From an uncultured Treponema sp. (lineage in GTDB: Bacteria; Spirochaetota; Spirochaetia; Treponematales; Treponemataceae): 64,000 nucleotides of DNA. Positions within the stretch are counted from its first letter, which is position 1. The number at the start of each line of letters is the position of its first letter. The stretch covers positions 62,001 through 126,000 of the forward strand of contig NZ_CAMCEC010000001.1 in the NCBI RefSeq assembly GCF_945873775.1, given 5' to 3'. The translations under genes were made by a program, and so were the position numbers. Shown piece by piece: positions 1 through 6,732 of the stretch. The notes beneath the pieces are model-generated. The model searched no databases, had not been told where the DNA came from, and saw only the letters and a list, made by a program, of their open reading frames with translations.

Positions 1-19
1 TCCTAAAAGAACCTTCTAT

Positions 20-104
20 GTCATTATCGGGCTTGACCCTGCGATGTTTCTGAAAGAAACTCGATTGATAATCTAGGATTGCCGTATCAAGTACGGCAAT
101 GACA
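20..104. repeat. Composite dispersed hairpin repeat, copy 1
   Basis: Two units of the window's dispersed repeat family stand next to each other. The left unit (20-74) begins GTCATTATCGGGCTTGACCC and is the long variant, with an internal GTTTCT/AGAAAC hairpin. The right unit (77-104) is a clean hairpin, with GCCGTA and TACGGC arms around TCAAG, ending AATGACA. Both carry the family flanks GTCATT and AATCT/GATT. The element lies 3' of cysK and could also end transcripts, but its right arm has no long T tract. Confidence 0.8.
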
Positions 105-170
105 AACTGCATATCACGACAACGACACTTAGACTTTATTAGACATCCCTGTTATGGTAAAATTTTTAGA

Positions 171-1106
171 TTAGTCGGCAAACAATGGTGTTGAAAGATA
201 GCGGTCTCCAGAATCTGGAAGAAGAGCCACAATAACTTTTCCTTTGTTTTCAGGGCGCTGGGCAAGAATCTTTGCAGCCTTTAGAGCAGCTCCGCTTGAA
301 ATTCCAACAAGAATTCCTTCTGACCGCGCAAAAGCTTTTCCTTCCGCAAAAGCGTCATCATTTTCTATGGCAATAATCTCGTCATAAATCTTTGTGTCAA
401 GCGTTTCAGGAACAAATCCTGCGCCGATTCCCTGAATTTTATGAGAGCCGGCAGTTCCTTTTGAAAGAACAGGGCTTGAAGCAGGCTCAACAGCAACAAC
501 TTTTACAGCAGGATTCTTCGACTTTAGGAATTCACCTACGCCGGAAACAGTTCCACCAGTGCCTACGCCCGCAACGAAAATATCAACTTTTCCATCTGTC
601 TGGCTCCAAATTTCAGGACCTGTAGTTTCACGGTGCGCTTTAGGATTTGCCGGATTTACAAACTGCCCGAGAATAACAGAGCCTGGAATTGACTCTTTAA
701 GCTCTTCTGCCTTTGCAATAGCGCCTTTCATTCCTTTAGAACCTTCGGTAAGAACAAGCTCAGCCCCGTAAGCCTTTAAAAGATTGCGGCGTTCAACACT
801 CATTGTTTCAGGCAAAGTCAAAATAGCCTTGTATCCTTTTGCGGCGGCAACAGCGGCAAGTCCGATTCCTGTGTTTCCAGAAGTAGGTTCAATTATAGAA
901 GCTCCAGGCTTTAGAATGCCTTTTTTTTCTGCGTCTTCAATCATTGCAAGGGCTATTCTGTCTTTTACGCTTCCGGCCGGATTCAGATATTCCAGCTTTG
1001 CAAGCAGAGTTGCGTTTTCAATACCGCTAGCCTTTGAATAATTGTTGAGCTTTAGAATCGGTGTGTTTCCAATCAGTTCTACTACGCTTTCCTTAATGTC
1101 TGCCAT
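171..1106 (-). CDS. cysK: Cysteine synthase A (O-acetylserine sulfhydrylase)
   Basis: PLP enzyme that makes L-cysteine from O-acetylserine and sulfide in the cytoplasm. The 311-residue length is normal for CysK. The PLP lysine is K48 in NPAGSVKDR, the substrate-binding loop is PTSGNTG at about 74-80, and the phosphate loop is [17 protein letters not shown] and LPDSGDRY are further family blocks. ATG at 1106 is preceded by an AGGAGG Shine-Dalgarno. It lies downstream of an Rrf2-family regulator on the same strand, 188 bp away, with its own promoter and a sequence motif shared with the regulator's promoter. Cysteine-dependent control by the neighbour is therefore likely (inference). Identification is secure. 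Confidence 0.97.
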   Translation of the reverse strand: MADIKESVVELIGNTPILKLNNYSKASGIENATLLAKLEYLNPAGSVKDRIALAMIEDAEKKGILKPGASIIEPTSGNTGIGLAAVAAAKGYKAILTLPETMSVERRNLLKAYGAELVLTEGSKGMKGAIAKAEELKESIPGSVILGQFVNPANPKAHRETTGPEIWSQTDGKVDIFVAGVGTGGTVSGVGEFLKSKNPAVKVVAVEPASSPVLSKGTAGSHKIQGIGAGFVPETLDTKIYDEIIAIENDDAFAEGKAFARSEGILVGISSGAALKAAKILAQRPENKGKVIVALLPDSGDRYLSTPLFAD

Positions 1107-1160
1107 ATCCGGCCTCCTGCTAGTTTATATTCCTACTTAAAATATAGGTTTTATGCAATA

Positions 1161-1189
1161 ATACTAACCTTTATTTCCTATCAAGTCAA
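1161..1189 (-). promoter_or_regulatory. cysK promoter with candidate Rrf2 operator
   Basis: On the minus strand TTGACT (1184-1189) and TAGTAT (1161-1166) are 17 bp apart. The plus-strand stretch 1165-1182 (TAACCTTTATTTCCTATC) fills the spacer. It matches the start of the Rrf2 regulator gene's own promoter, where the same two blocks TAACCT and TTATTT-TCCTATC occur. An inverted CCTAT/ATAGG pair covers the -35 box. Confidence 0.6.
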
Positions 1190-1239
1190 TAGGGTTTTAT
1201 AATTTATTATTATTTTTTGCCACACGGATTGAATGAAGA

Positions 1240-1268
1240 GTCATTCCTGTGCCTCGACACAGGAATCT
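1240..1268. repeat. Dispersed hairpin repeat, single unit
   Basis: One unit with the standard flanks GTCATT and AATCT. The arms are ATTCCTGTG and CACAGGAAT around CCTCGA. It lies between the Rrf2 regulator gene and cysK, 3' of the regulator, where a folded RNA hairpin could attenuate read-through. Confidence 0.75.
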
Positions 1269-1294
1269 GTTGAATATAGAAGCTAATAAGATAT

Positions 1295-1723
1295 TTATAT
1301 TACCCAGTCGCTTACACTTTCAGGCTTTAAAAGGTCGGAAATTTTTACGCTGTATAGATAGTTGGAAATTATAGTGTCCAGTTTTTCCCACATGGGGAGC
1401 GTCTTGCATTCTGCGGAACGTGGACAGGTTTCAGCGTTTTCTTCAAGGCAAGTAACAGGGGCTAAAGTTCCTTCCGTAAGTTTTAGGATTTCTCCAACGG
1501 AATATTCGTCAGCATCTTTTGTAAGCCTGTAGCCGCCTTTTTTTCCGCGCAAGCCTTCTACAAGACCAGCCTTAACCAAAAGAGCCACAATGCTTTCAAG
1601 ATATTTTAGCGACACATCCTGATTCTCAGCAATGACATTCAATGGAACAAACTCGTCCTTTCCGTGCGAACAAAGCTCTATTATAACACGAAGTGCATAA
1701 CGCCCTCTTGTTGAAATCAGCAT
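1295..1723 (-). CDS. Rrf2/IscR-family transcriptional regulator
   Basis: 142-residue winged-helix regulator of the Rrf2 family. The N-terminal MLISTRGRYALR and the recognition region SLKYLESIVALLVKAGLV are typical. Three cysteines, C92, C100 and C106, sit where IscR carries its Fe-S ligands, so iron-sulfur binding or redox sensing is plausible. Its position directly upstream of cysK also recalls CymR, the Rrf2 repressor of cysteine metabolism in Firmicutes, although CymR-type regulation usually does not depend on such a cysteine cluster. No isc/suf genes are nearby. ATG at 1723 has an AGAGG Shine-Dalgarno. I expect it to control itself and cysK, because both promoters share a motif. The family is certain; the exact signal is not. 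Confidence 0.9.
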   Translation of the reverse strand: MLISTRGRYALRVIIELCSHGKDEFVPLNVIAENQDVSLKYLESIVALLVKAGLVEGLRGKKGGYRLTKDADEYSVGEILKLTEGTLAPVTCLEENAETCPRSAECKTLPMWEKLDTIISNYLYSVKISDLLKPESVSDWVI

Positions 1724-1739
1724 AAACCGTAACCTCTTT

Positions 1740-1779
1740 TTTATTTTCCTATCTTATCACAAGGATTTTTAATTTTCAA
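1740..1779 (-). promoter_or_regulatory. Promoter and candidate operator of the Rrf2 regulator
   Basis: Minus-strand TTGAAA (1774-1779) and TAAGAT (1751-1756) are separated by 17 bp. Overlapping the -10 box, the plus-strand stretch 1740-1753 reads TTTATTTTCCTATC. A nearly identical block (TTTATTTCCTATC) lies in the cysK promoter spacer, which suggests autoregulation and co-regulation. Confidence 0.55.
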
Positions 1780-1832
1780 TGCGATTTTTTTAAGGAAAGA
1801 CATTCTTCCACCTCTTAAATTGCCCTTTAAAT

Positions 1833-1945
1833 ACTGCACTAAATGCCTCCTTATTAGTGCGCTCATCAACACCCATTTAGTGCAGTAATTGCCTCATTAT
1901 TAGCGTACTAATCAACACCTTATTACTGTAGTAATTGCACTGATA
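1833..1945. repeat. 46-bp imperfect tandem repeat with internal palindromes
   Basis: Just over two copies of a 46-bp unit: TGC(A)-TAA-TGCCTC starts at 1835 and 1881, ATCAACACC at 1865 and 1911, and a third partial copy starts near 1928. The ends of copy 1 form a perfect 13-bp inverted repeat, 1833-1845 against 1874-1886. A second palindrome, ATTACTGTAGTAAT, lies at 1923-1936. It occupies the divergent gap between the Rrf2 regulator and the SGNH hydrolase. The rest of the gap (1780-1832 and 2047-2110) shows nothing I can name. Confidence 0.7.
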
Positions 1946-1973
1946 GTATTAGGCAAAATTTGACAGCAAGACT

Positions 1974-2046
1974 GTCATTGCCGTGCTTGACACTGCAATC
2001 TTGCTAAAAAAACACAAGGAATTATCGGATCAAGCCTGACAATGAC
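1974..2046. repeat. Dispersed hairpin repeat, degenerate pair
   Basis: TGTCATTGCCGTGCTTGACACTG with AATCT at 1974-2003, then an inverted partner at 2020-2046 ending AATGAC. The stems contain mismatches (GTG/CAC followed by C/T), so this copy looks decayed. It is upstream of the SGNH hydrolase gene. Confidence 0.65.
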
Positions 2047-2126
2047 TAGAAATTTCAAGAAATCCTAAAATTCGACATTCGACCTAAAAAATGAAACTTA
2101 ACGGCGTGAAATGTGTCTAACAAGGC

Positions 2127-2834
2127 ATGGAAAACGGAATTAACACAGTCTCTGTATATGGAGATTCAATTTTAAAGGGCGCAGTTACAGGAACAGGAAG
2201 CGGGCACCTCTTTGACATAACAAAGAATGACAGCCTTTCACTTGCAGCTGCAAAACTAGGATTTAAGCTGAACAACCAAAGCGTATTCGGAAACATAATC
2301 ACCAAAAGCTACAAGAGGTTTTTGCGTGATGCTGAGCGGAATGCGCTTGGCGACCTTGCAATAATAGAATCCGGCGGAAACGACTGCGACTATGACTGGG
2401 CGCAAGTATGCTCCGGGGAAAACACAAATCCACGTGTAGGCATAGACGAATTTATAAGCACGATAGACAAAATGGCAAAAACCTGCCGACAAAACGGAAC
2501 AACGCCGCTCATTATGACAATGCCGCCTCTTGTTCCAGACCGATGGCTTTTGCACATTTGCCGAGGATATGACGAACAAAAAGTAAAGGCGTTTGTGAAC
2601 TCGGACATTATGACGCTGTACCAAAACCACGAAACATACAATGCGCATCTTGTTAAATACAGTTTTCAAAACAACGTGCAGATTGTGGATATGAGGCTTG
2701 CATTTCTTGAGTCCAAAAAAGACAAAGAGCTTATGTGCCAGGACGGAATCCACCCAAACGAAGCCGGCTACAGATTCATGGCGGAAATCTGGGAAAAAGA
2801 GCTTCCAAAAATCAAAAACGAGTTTCCAAAATAG
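2127..2834 (+). CDS. SGNH/GDSL-family hydrolase
   Basis: 235-residue SGNH-fold esterase/lipase-like enzyme. Block I is YGDSILKG, with nucleophile S14. The oxyanion residues lie in ESGGND (G84, N85), and the C-terminal catalytic pair is DGIHPNEAGY (D206, H209). There is no signal peptide, so it probably acts in the cytoplasm. The substrate cannot be told: relatives act on acyl esters, acetylated sugars or lysophospholipids. The start has only a weak AAGG upstream. No operon partner is evident: a strong promoter for the next gene begins 50 bp after the stop. Confidence 0.85.
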   Translation: MENGINTVSVYGDSILKGAVTGTGSGHLFDITKNDSLSLAAAKLGFKLNNQSVFGNIITKSYKRFLRDAERNALGDLAIIESGGNDCDYDWAQVCSGENTNPRVGIDEFISTIDKMAKTCRQNGTTPLIMTMPPLVPDRWLLHICRGYDEQKVKAFVNSDIMTLYQNHETYNAHLVKYSFQNNVQIVDMRLAFLESKKDKELMCQDGIHPNEAGYRFMAEIWEKELPKIKNEFPK

Positions 2835-2881
2835 TGAAATTTAAGTTTTTTGTTAATTTAAGCTAATCACTGTTCATTTTC

Positions 2882-2910
2882 TTGACTTTTTGAAATTGTT
2901 GCTTTATCAT
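2882..2910 (+). promoter_or_regulatory. Sigma-70-type promoter of the DUF3015 gene
   Basis: TTGACT at 2882-2887, a 17-bp spacer and TATCAT at 2905-2910. Transcription would begin near 2917, giving a leader of about 60 nt before the ATG at 2979. Confidence 0.75.
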
Positions 2911-2978
2911 TTATAAAACTAAAAGGAGAAACAAAAACTTTATGGCTTTGTTTTTCTGAAAAAACATTGGAGGCTCTT

Positions 2979-3422
2979 ATGTTTAAGGGTAAATTGGCTG
3001 CTGCAGTAGCTGTTGTATCATTGGCACTTGCTTCTAGCGCATTTGCTACAAAGGTTGGACCTGGTCTTGGTTATGTTGTTTTCGGAGATCAGAACGGACC
3101 TGTTTATGACTTGCTTGCCGCAACAACAAACGGCACATTCTGTTCACAGGGATTCGCTATTACATTCGGAACTTCTGGATATAGCGGAGGACTTATCGGA
3201 ATGGAAGAAACAGACAAGTTCATCGCAGACAACATGGATGCACTTGCAACAGACATCGCTATGGGCGAAGGCGAATATGTTGACACACTTTCAACAATGC
3301 TCAACGTTTCTGACAGTGTAGCTTTCAAAGCTGCTCTTCAGGCGAACTTTGACAACATCTTCTCTTCTTCAGACGTATCTGCAACTGAAGTAAGCGGAAA
3401 GATCTACTCACTTGTTGGCTAA
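2979..3422 (+). CDS. DUF3015-family exported protein
   Basis: 147-residue protein with a clear signal peptide (FKGKLAAAVAVVSLALASSAFA, cleaved before TKV). The mature part has the DUF3015 pattern: GPGLGYVVF, LLAATTNGT, ITFGTSGYSG, then a helical half with FIADNMDALATDIAMGEGEYV. ATG at 2979 is favoured over the upstream in-frame TTG at 2967, because GGAGG at 2969-2973 sits 5 nt before it. The promoter is strong and a terminator hairpin follows within 60 nt of the stop, so it may be abundant. The function is unknown. DUF3015 genes often adjoin DUF4105 genes in proteobacteria, as here. Confidence 0.85.
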   Translation: MFKGKLAAAVAVVSLALASSAFATKVGPGLGYVVFGDQNGPVYDLLAATTNGTFCSQGFAITFGTSGYSGGLIGMEETDKFIADNMDALATDIAMGEGEYVDTLSTMLNVSDSVAFKAALQANFDNIFSSSDVSATEVSGKIYSLVG

Positions 3423-5445
3423 GTTGGACTTTTCGTCTAAAAGAACAGGGTACGGCCGCAAAGTCGTACCCTGTTTGTTTTTACTCGCAGCTTCGTTTTT
3501 CCTGCCAGTATTTGCAGATGAAAACAGCCCCGCAAAAGGAACTGCGGACGCCGTTAACTTTTCAGGAAAACTAGAAGCAATTTCAAAGCTAGCCCCTACA
3601 GAGCCAGCTCCCGGCTACGAAAAAAAAGCACAGGAAGCTGTGGACAAAGCATTTTCCATGGAGCTTTATAACGCGCCATATTGGAAAACACTTCTTCATT
3701 ACAAGCCTTCTCCATTCCACAAAAACAAAAGCCTTGTGGACGACCCGATGTTTTTCTGTGCAAAAAAAGGCAAGACAAATCCAAAGGCAGAGCTAGAAGG
3801 TACTATAAAAGCATTCTTTTCTCCTGCGCCCGGCAAAGATGAACGGCACGCAATTGAGCGTTTTCCTGGCAGATTTAAATGGATTTGCGACCAGCTGAAT
3901 CTTTCAAAAGAGGATTTTCCTTATGATGGAGACGCATATTATCAGTCGATTGTGCGGAAAGTAAATCCCGGGGACGTTTACCTTATATTCCCGGCAGGCT
4001 TTCTAAAAAATCCGGCTTCAGTTTTCGGACATACATTTTTGCTCATGGAATCCAAAGAACAGTCGCGTCTTCTTGCAAGCTCTATAAACTATGGAGCTGT
4101 TACAAATATAACAGGCGGCGCGATGTACGCAATTCTAGGTCTTGTTGGAGGATTCCGGGGATATTTTGGATTCGTGCCTTACTATGAAAAAATCAAGCAG
4201 TACGCCAATATGGATATGCGCGATATATGGGAATACCGCTTAAACTTTTCAGAAGAAGAAAAAGACAGAATGCTGCGCCATGTTTTTGACCTTTCAGGTA
4301 TTTACTCGCGTTACTTTTTTATAAGCGAAAACTGCTCATACAACCTTTTATTTCTTATAGAAGCCGCAAAGCCAGAAACAGACATAACGAATATTTTAAG
4401 CGGCGTTGTAGAGCCAATAGAAACTGTAAAGACCATCTGCGAAACAGGACTTGCAGATAAAACTGACTACAGACCTTCCGTGTACTCAAAACTGGAATTT
4501 CAAAAGACACAGCTTACACGGAAGCAAAACAAATATGTAAAAGACGTTTGTTACGGGAAAAAGACAGCACAGGACTTCCCATTCGGCGACTTGCCAAAAG
4601 AAAAACAGGCTGAAATTTGGGAACAGGCATCCGACTATCTTACTTCCCTCTTGAACAGCCGGAAAATTTCATCAGATGAATACAGACCGCGGTTTGTTTC
4701 AGTTCTTTCGGAGCGTAGAAAGCTAGGCAAGATAGAATCCAGCACAAAAATAACAGAGCCTCCGCATCCGGAAAAAGCACATGGCTCCAAAAAGATTTCC
4801 ATTCACGGCGGAAAAGACATAGAAGGCGCATACACAGGCTTGGAATTTCGTCTTACAGCGCACGAACAGCTTGAAAATCCTGCAGGATACGCTTCAAATT
4901 CAGAACTTGTGTTCGGTGAAATTGACCTTAGAGTGCATCCGCAGGAAACAGACTTCTACTTAAAGAAAGCCTTGATTGCCTCGGTAATCTCGCTGCCGGT
5001 TTCAGACTTGTACTTTTTTAACAGTGCAATGAATATTGTTGTCGGACTTGACTCCAACCCGAATGAATATAAAGAAGAAGCTCTTGCATTCAGGCTAAAA
5101 GCAATGTTCGGAACAAGCATAAAGCCAGCTTATTGGATTCAGCCTTACTTTCTTGCAGGATTTGACGCTTATGCTTCTCCAAAGTATGAAAGGAAGCATT
5201 TTTATGCAGATCCGCTTATTGGCGCAGAAGTCGGCTTTATAACAACGGCAGGAATCTGGAAAAACAAGATTGCGGCAAGCGCGCTTCAGTCGCCGTTCGA
5301 CAAAAAACATTTAAGAATTCAGGCTAGCGTAAACGAAGGCTTTAATATTGCCCAAAACATTTCGCTTAAAGGCGGCTACTCTTTCAATATGGACTGGGAC
5401 GAGAGATGGCATGAGTTCACGGTTTCGTTCAACGCATATTTTTAA
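3412..5445 (+). CDS. DUF4105 (Lnb N-terminal periplasmic domain) envelope protein
   Basis: 677-residue exported protein. Residues 17-35 form a signal-peptide core (VVPCLFLLAASFFLPVFA, then DENS). The DUF4105 domain spans about 80-330, with the invariant GDVYLIFPAGF, VFGHTFLL (H207) and ENCSYNLL (N307, C308). These are thought to form a cysteine-protease-like active site. The C-terminal 200 residues alternate short polar and apolar stretches and end in SFNAYF, which suggests a beta-rich domain. The chosen start is TTG at 3412, overlapping the previous gene by 11 bp; TTG at 3415 or 3424 is possible, and no strong Shine-Dalgarno decides. The signal-peptide codons overlap a terminator-like hairpin. 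Role unknown; probably envelope. Confidence 0.85.
   Translation: MLAKLDFSSKRTGYGRKVVPCLFLLAASFFLPVFADENSPAKGTADAVNFSGKLEAISKLAPTEPAPGYEKKAQEAVDKAFSMELYNAPYWKTLLHYKPSPFHKNKSLVDDPMFFCAKKGKTNPKAELEGTIKAFFSPAPGKDERHAIERFPGRFKWICDQLNLSKEDFPYDGDAYYQSIVRKVNPGDVYLIFPAGFLKNPASVFGHTFLLMESKEQSRLLASSINYGAVTNITGGAMYAILGLVGGFRGYFGFVPYYEKIKQYANMDMRDIWEYRLNFSEEEKDRMLRHVFDLSGIYSRYFFISENCSYNLLFLIEAAKPETDITNILSGVVEPIETVKTICETGLADKTDYRPSVYSKLEFQKTQLTRKQNKYVKDVCYGKKTAQDFPFGDLPKEKQAEIWEQASDYLTSLLNSRKISSDEYRPRFVSVLSERRKLGKIESSTKITEPPHPEKAHGSKKISIHGGKDIEGAYTGLEFRLTAHEQLENPAGYASNSELVFGEIDLRVHPQETDFYLKKALIASVISLPVSDLYFFNSAMNIVVGLDSNPNEYKEEALAFRLKAMFGTSIKPAYWIQPYFLAGFDAYASPKYERKHFYADPLIGAEVGFITTAGIWKNKIAASALQSPFDKKHLRIQASVNEGFNIAQNISLKGGYSFNMDWDERWHEFTVSFNAYF
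3444..3482 (+). terminator. Intrinsic terminator inside the start of the DUF4105 gene
   Basis: The 11-bp arms AACAGGGTACG (3444-3454) and CGTACCCTGTT (3465-3475) are perfectly complementary with a 10-nt loop, and a T-rich tail TTTGTTTTT follows. It lies 22 nt after the DUF3015 stop but within codons 11-24 of the DUF4105 frame. It probably reduces expression of the second gene relative to the first. Confidence 0.8.
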
Positions 5446-5446
5446 A

Positions 5447-5757
5447 GATTGTCAACCAAGTTTCTTTAGAAACATCGCAGTATTAAGCATGATAATGATA
5501 TTGTGCTTATACTCGCAGGAGATTATCCGGTCAAGCCGGATAATGACATGACAATACGTCTGGTCAAGCTGGATAATGGCATGGCATAAATTCCTGCTTG
5601 CTTTTGGTCATTTCTGCGATTGCTTTTATATCTATTCCTCTGTTTGCTTTTGTTTGTGCTATTTATGTGCTTGCTTTTGGGTCATTCCCGTGCTTGACAC
5701 GGGAATCTCATAATTCTAATGCCATACAGATTCCTGTGTCGTAGCACAGGAATGACA
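5447..5757. repeat. Cluster of dispersed hairpin repeat units
   Basis: This fills most of the 392-bp gap before the HTH gene. Unit a (5447-5495) is a decayed long variant with GTTTCTTTAGAAAC. Unit b (5521-5548) is clean, ATCCGG/CCGGAT around TCAAG. Unit c (about 5559-5582) is degenerate. Unit d (5681-5708) is clean, TTCCCGTG/CACGGGAA. Unit e (5728-5757) is clean and inverted to d, TTCCTGTG/CACAGGAA. Between c and d there are two TGCTTGCTTTTGG stretches and T/G-rich filler. A last fragment, AAGGAATGACATGACA, is at 5784-5799. No gene is visible. Confidence 0.8.
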
Positions 5758-5837
5758 TAACAATAATATTACCTGAGCAAATCAAGGAATGACATGACAT
5801 AAGCTTTCCTGACAAATCAGAGGGAACGGCAAGAAGA

Positions 5838-6044
5838 CTATTCTTCGTACTTTAGGATGTCTCCGGGCTGGCAGTGGAGTATGCGGCACAAGGCTTCAAG
5901 CGTGGAAAAGCGCACTGCCGTTACCCTGTTGTTTTTTATCTTGGAAAGGTTCACGTTGGTAATTCCCACTTTTTCCGCAAGGTCATTCAATGAAATCTTA
6001 CGCTCAACCATTACGCGGTCAAGATGCAATACAATATTTCCCAT
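5838..6044 (-). CDS. XRE/Cro-type small HTH regulator
   Basis: 68-residue DNA-binding protein consisting only of a Cro/C1-type helix-turn-helix (LNDLAEKVGITNVNLSKIKNNRVTAVRFSTLEALCRIL). It belongs to the small YozG-like group that is habitually encoded beside DUF2975 membrane proteins, as here. ATG at 6044 is 12 bp after the DUF2975 stop, and GGACGGAG in that gap serves as the Shine-Dalgarno. The two genes are thus co-transcribed. It probably controls its own operon through the paired direct repeats upstream of the first gene (inference). Confidence 0.9.
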   Translation of the reverse strand: MGNIVLHLDRVMVERKISLNDLAEKVGITNVNLSKIKNNRVTAVRFSTLEALCRILHCQPGDILKYEE

Positions 6045-6056
6045 AATACTCCGTCC

Positions 6057-6632
6057 TTAGATAAGCCCTTCGACTTCTTCTTCAAGCTTTATTCCGTAAG
6101 CAAAAATGCGCGAAAAGCAAATCATTGCAATTCCCATGGCGATTCCTACAATCTGAACGCTGGTTTCGCAAAAATCCGCGCCTATCGTAAGACGGGCAAC
6201 AAGGCTAAGAACAAGTCCAGTCATAGGAATCATTATGCTGAAAATGCCTATTTCACGAACCATTCTAACAACGTCCTTTTGGAACGGAGTTTTTCCCTTG
6301 CTGAACCAAGTGCGCCCTTCGCAAGTTTTGATTATCAGATAAATGTTTCTAAAAATCATTGTCATGCAAAGCATTGTAAAGATTCCGGCGAAAGTAAAGA
6401 TTCTGACTGCGCCAACAATAGGCTCTCCGTTTGGCGCTACAATCATAATCTGGAATCCATTTGTGGCGATTGTGCCGTTGTCAATGTTGGCAAGAAGGAA
6501 TGCTCCAAGCATCTGGGGACGCGCAAAAGAAAGAATTGCGGCAACAACCATTAGAATGGAACACACAAAGAAAACAATTTCAAAAAACTTTGAAACGACC
6601 TTTGCAAGAATATTAAAATTTTTACTGGACAT
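6057..6632 (-). CDS. DUF2975-family four-helix membrane protein
   Basis: 191 residues with four predicted transmembrane helices: about 16-38, 78-103, 125-148 and 158-183. DUF2975 proteins are of unknown function and are nearly always paired with a small XRE regulator. The pair may act as a membrane-linked switch. ATG at 6632 is preceded by AGGAG seven nt upstream, but that Shine-Dalgarno is buried in the 3' arm of a stable hairpin, so translation is probably restrained unless the hairpin opens. Confidence 0.85.
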   Translation of the reverse strand: MSSKNFNILAKVVSKFFEIVFFVCSILMVVAAILSFARPQMLGAFLLANIDNGTIATNGFQIMIVAPNGEPIVGAVRIFTFAGIFTMLCMTMIFRNIYLIIKTCEGRTWFSKGKTPFQKDVVRMVREIGIFSIMIPMTGLVLSLVARLTIGADFCETSVQIVGIAMGIAMICFSRIFAYGIKLEEEVEGLI

Positions 6633-6667
6633 AAAAAAGCTCCTGTAGAATACTCTACAAGAGCTTT
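6633..6667 (-). terminator. Terminator-like hairpin that also hides the DUF2975 Shine-Dalgarno
   Basis: Read on the minus strand, the arms AAAGCTC-TGTAGA and TCTACA-GAGCTTT pair with one mismatch and a 4-nt loop, followed by six T. It can end the chemoreceptor transcript (stop at 6733). The 3' arm contains AGGAG, and the T run is followed directly by the ATG of the DUF2975 gene. Confidence 0.75.
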
Positions 6668-6669
6668 AC

Positions 6670-6722
6670 TTGTTTGTCAACAATTTTTTATCGTATTATA
6701 ACAACAATAAATTGTTTGTCGA
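6670..6722 (-). promoter_or_regulatory. Promoter and paired direct repeats of the DUF2975-HTH operon
   Basis: Minus-strand TCGACA (6717-6722), a 16-bp spacer and TATAAT (6695-6700). Two copies of TTGTTTGTC (plus strand, 6670-6678 and 6712-6720) lie exactly 42 bp apart, about four helical turns. Each is followed by a similar A/T-rich stretch. They flank the -10 box and are good candidates for binding by the operon's own XRE protein. Confidence 0.55.
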
Positions 6723-6732
6723 TAAATTTTTA

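Noticed and set aside
2256-2753. 165-codon open frame opposite the SGNH hydrolase
   Set aside because: The plus strand has an intact GDS...DGIH motif set, so this is a shadow.
20-5757. Possible CRISPR array from clustered palindromic repeats
   Set aside because: The units differ in stem sequence, spacing is irregular, orientation alternates and no cas gene is present.
6024-6554. 176-codon open frame opposite the DUF2975 gene
   Set aside because: Shadow of a clear four-helix membrane protein with operon context; rich in His/Asn/Lys, no family resemblance.
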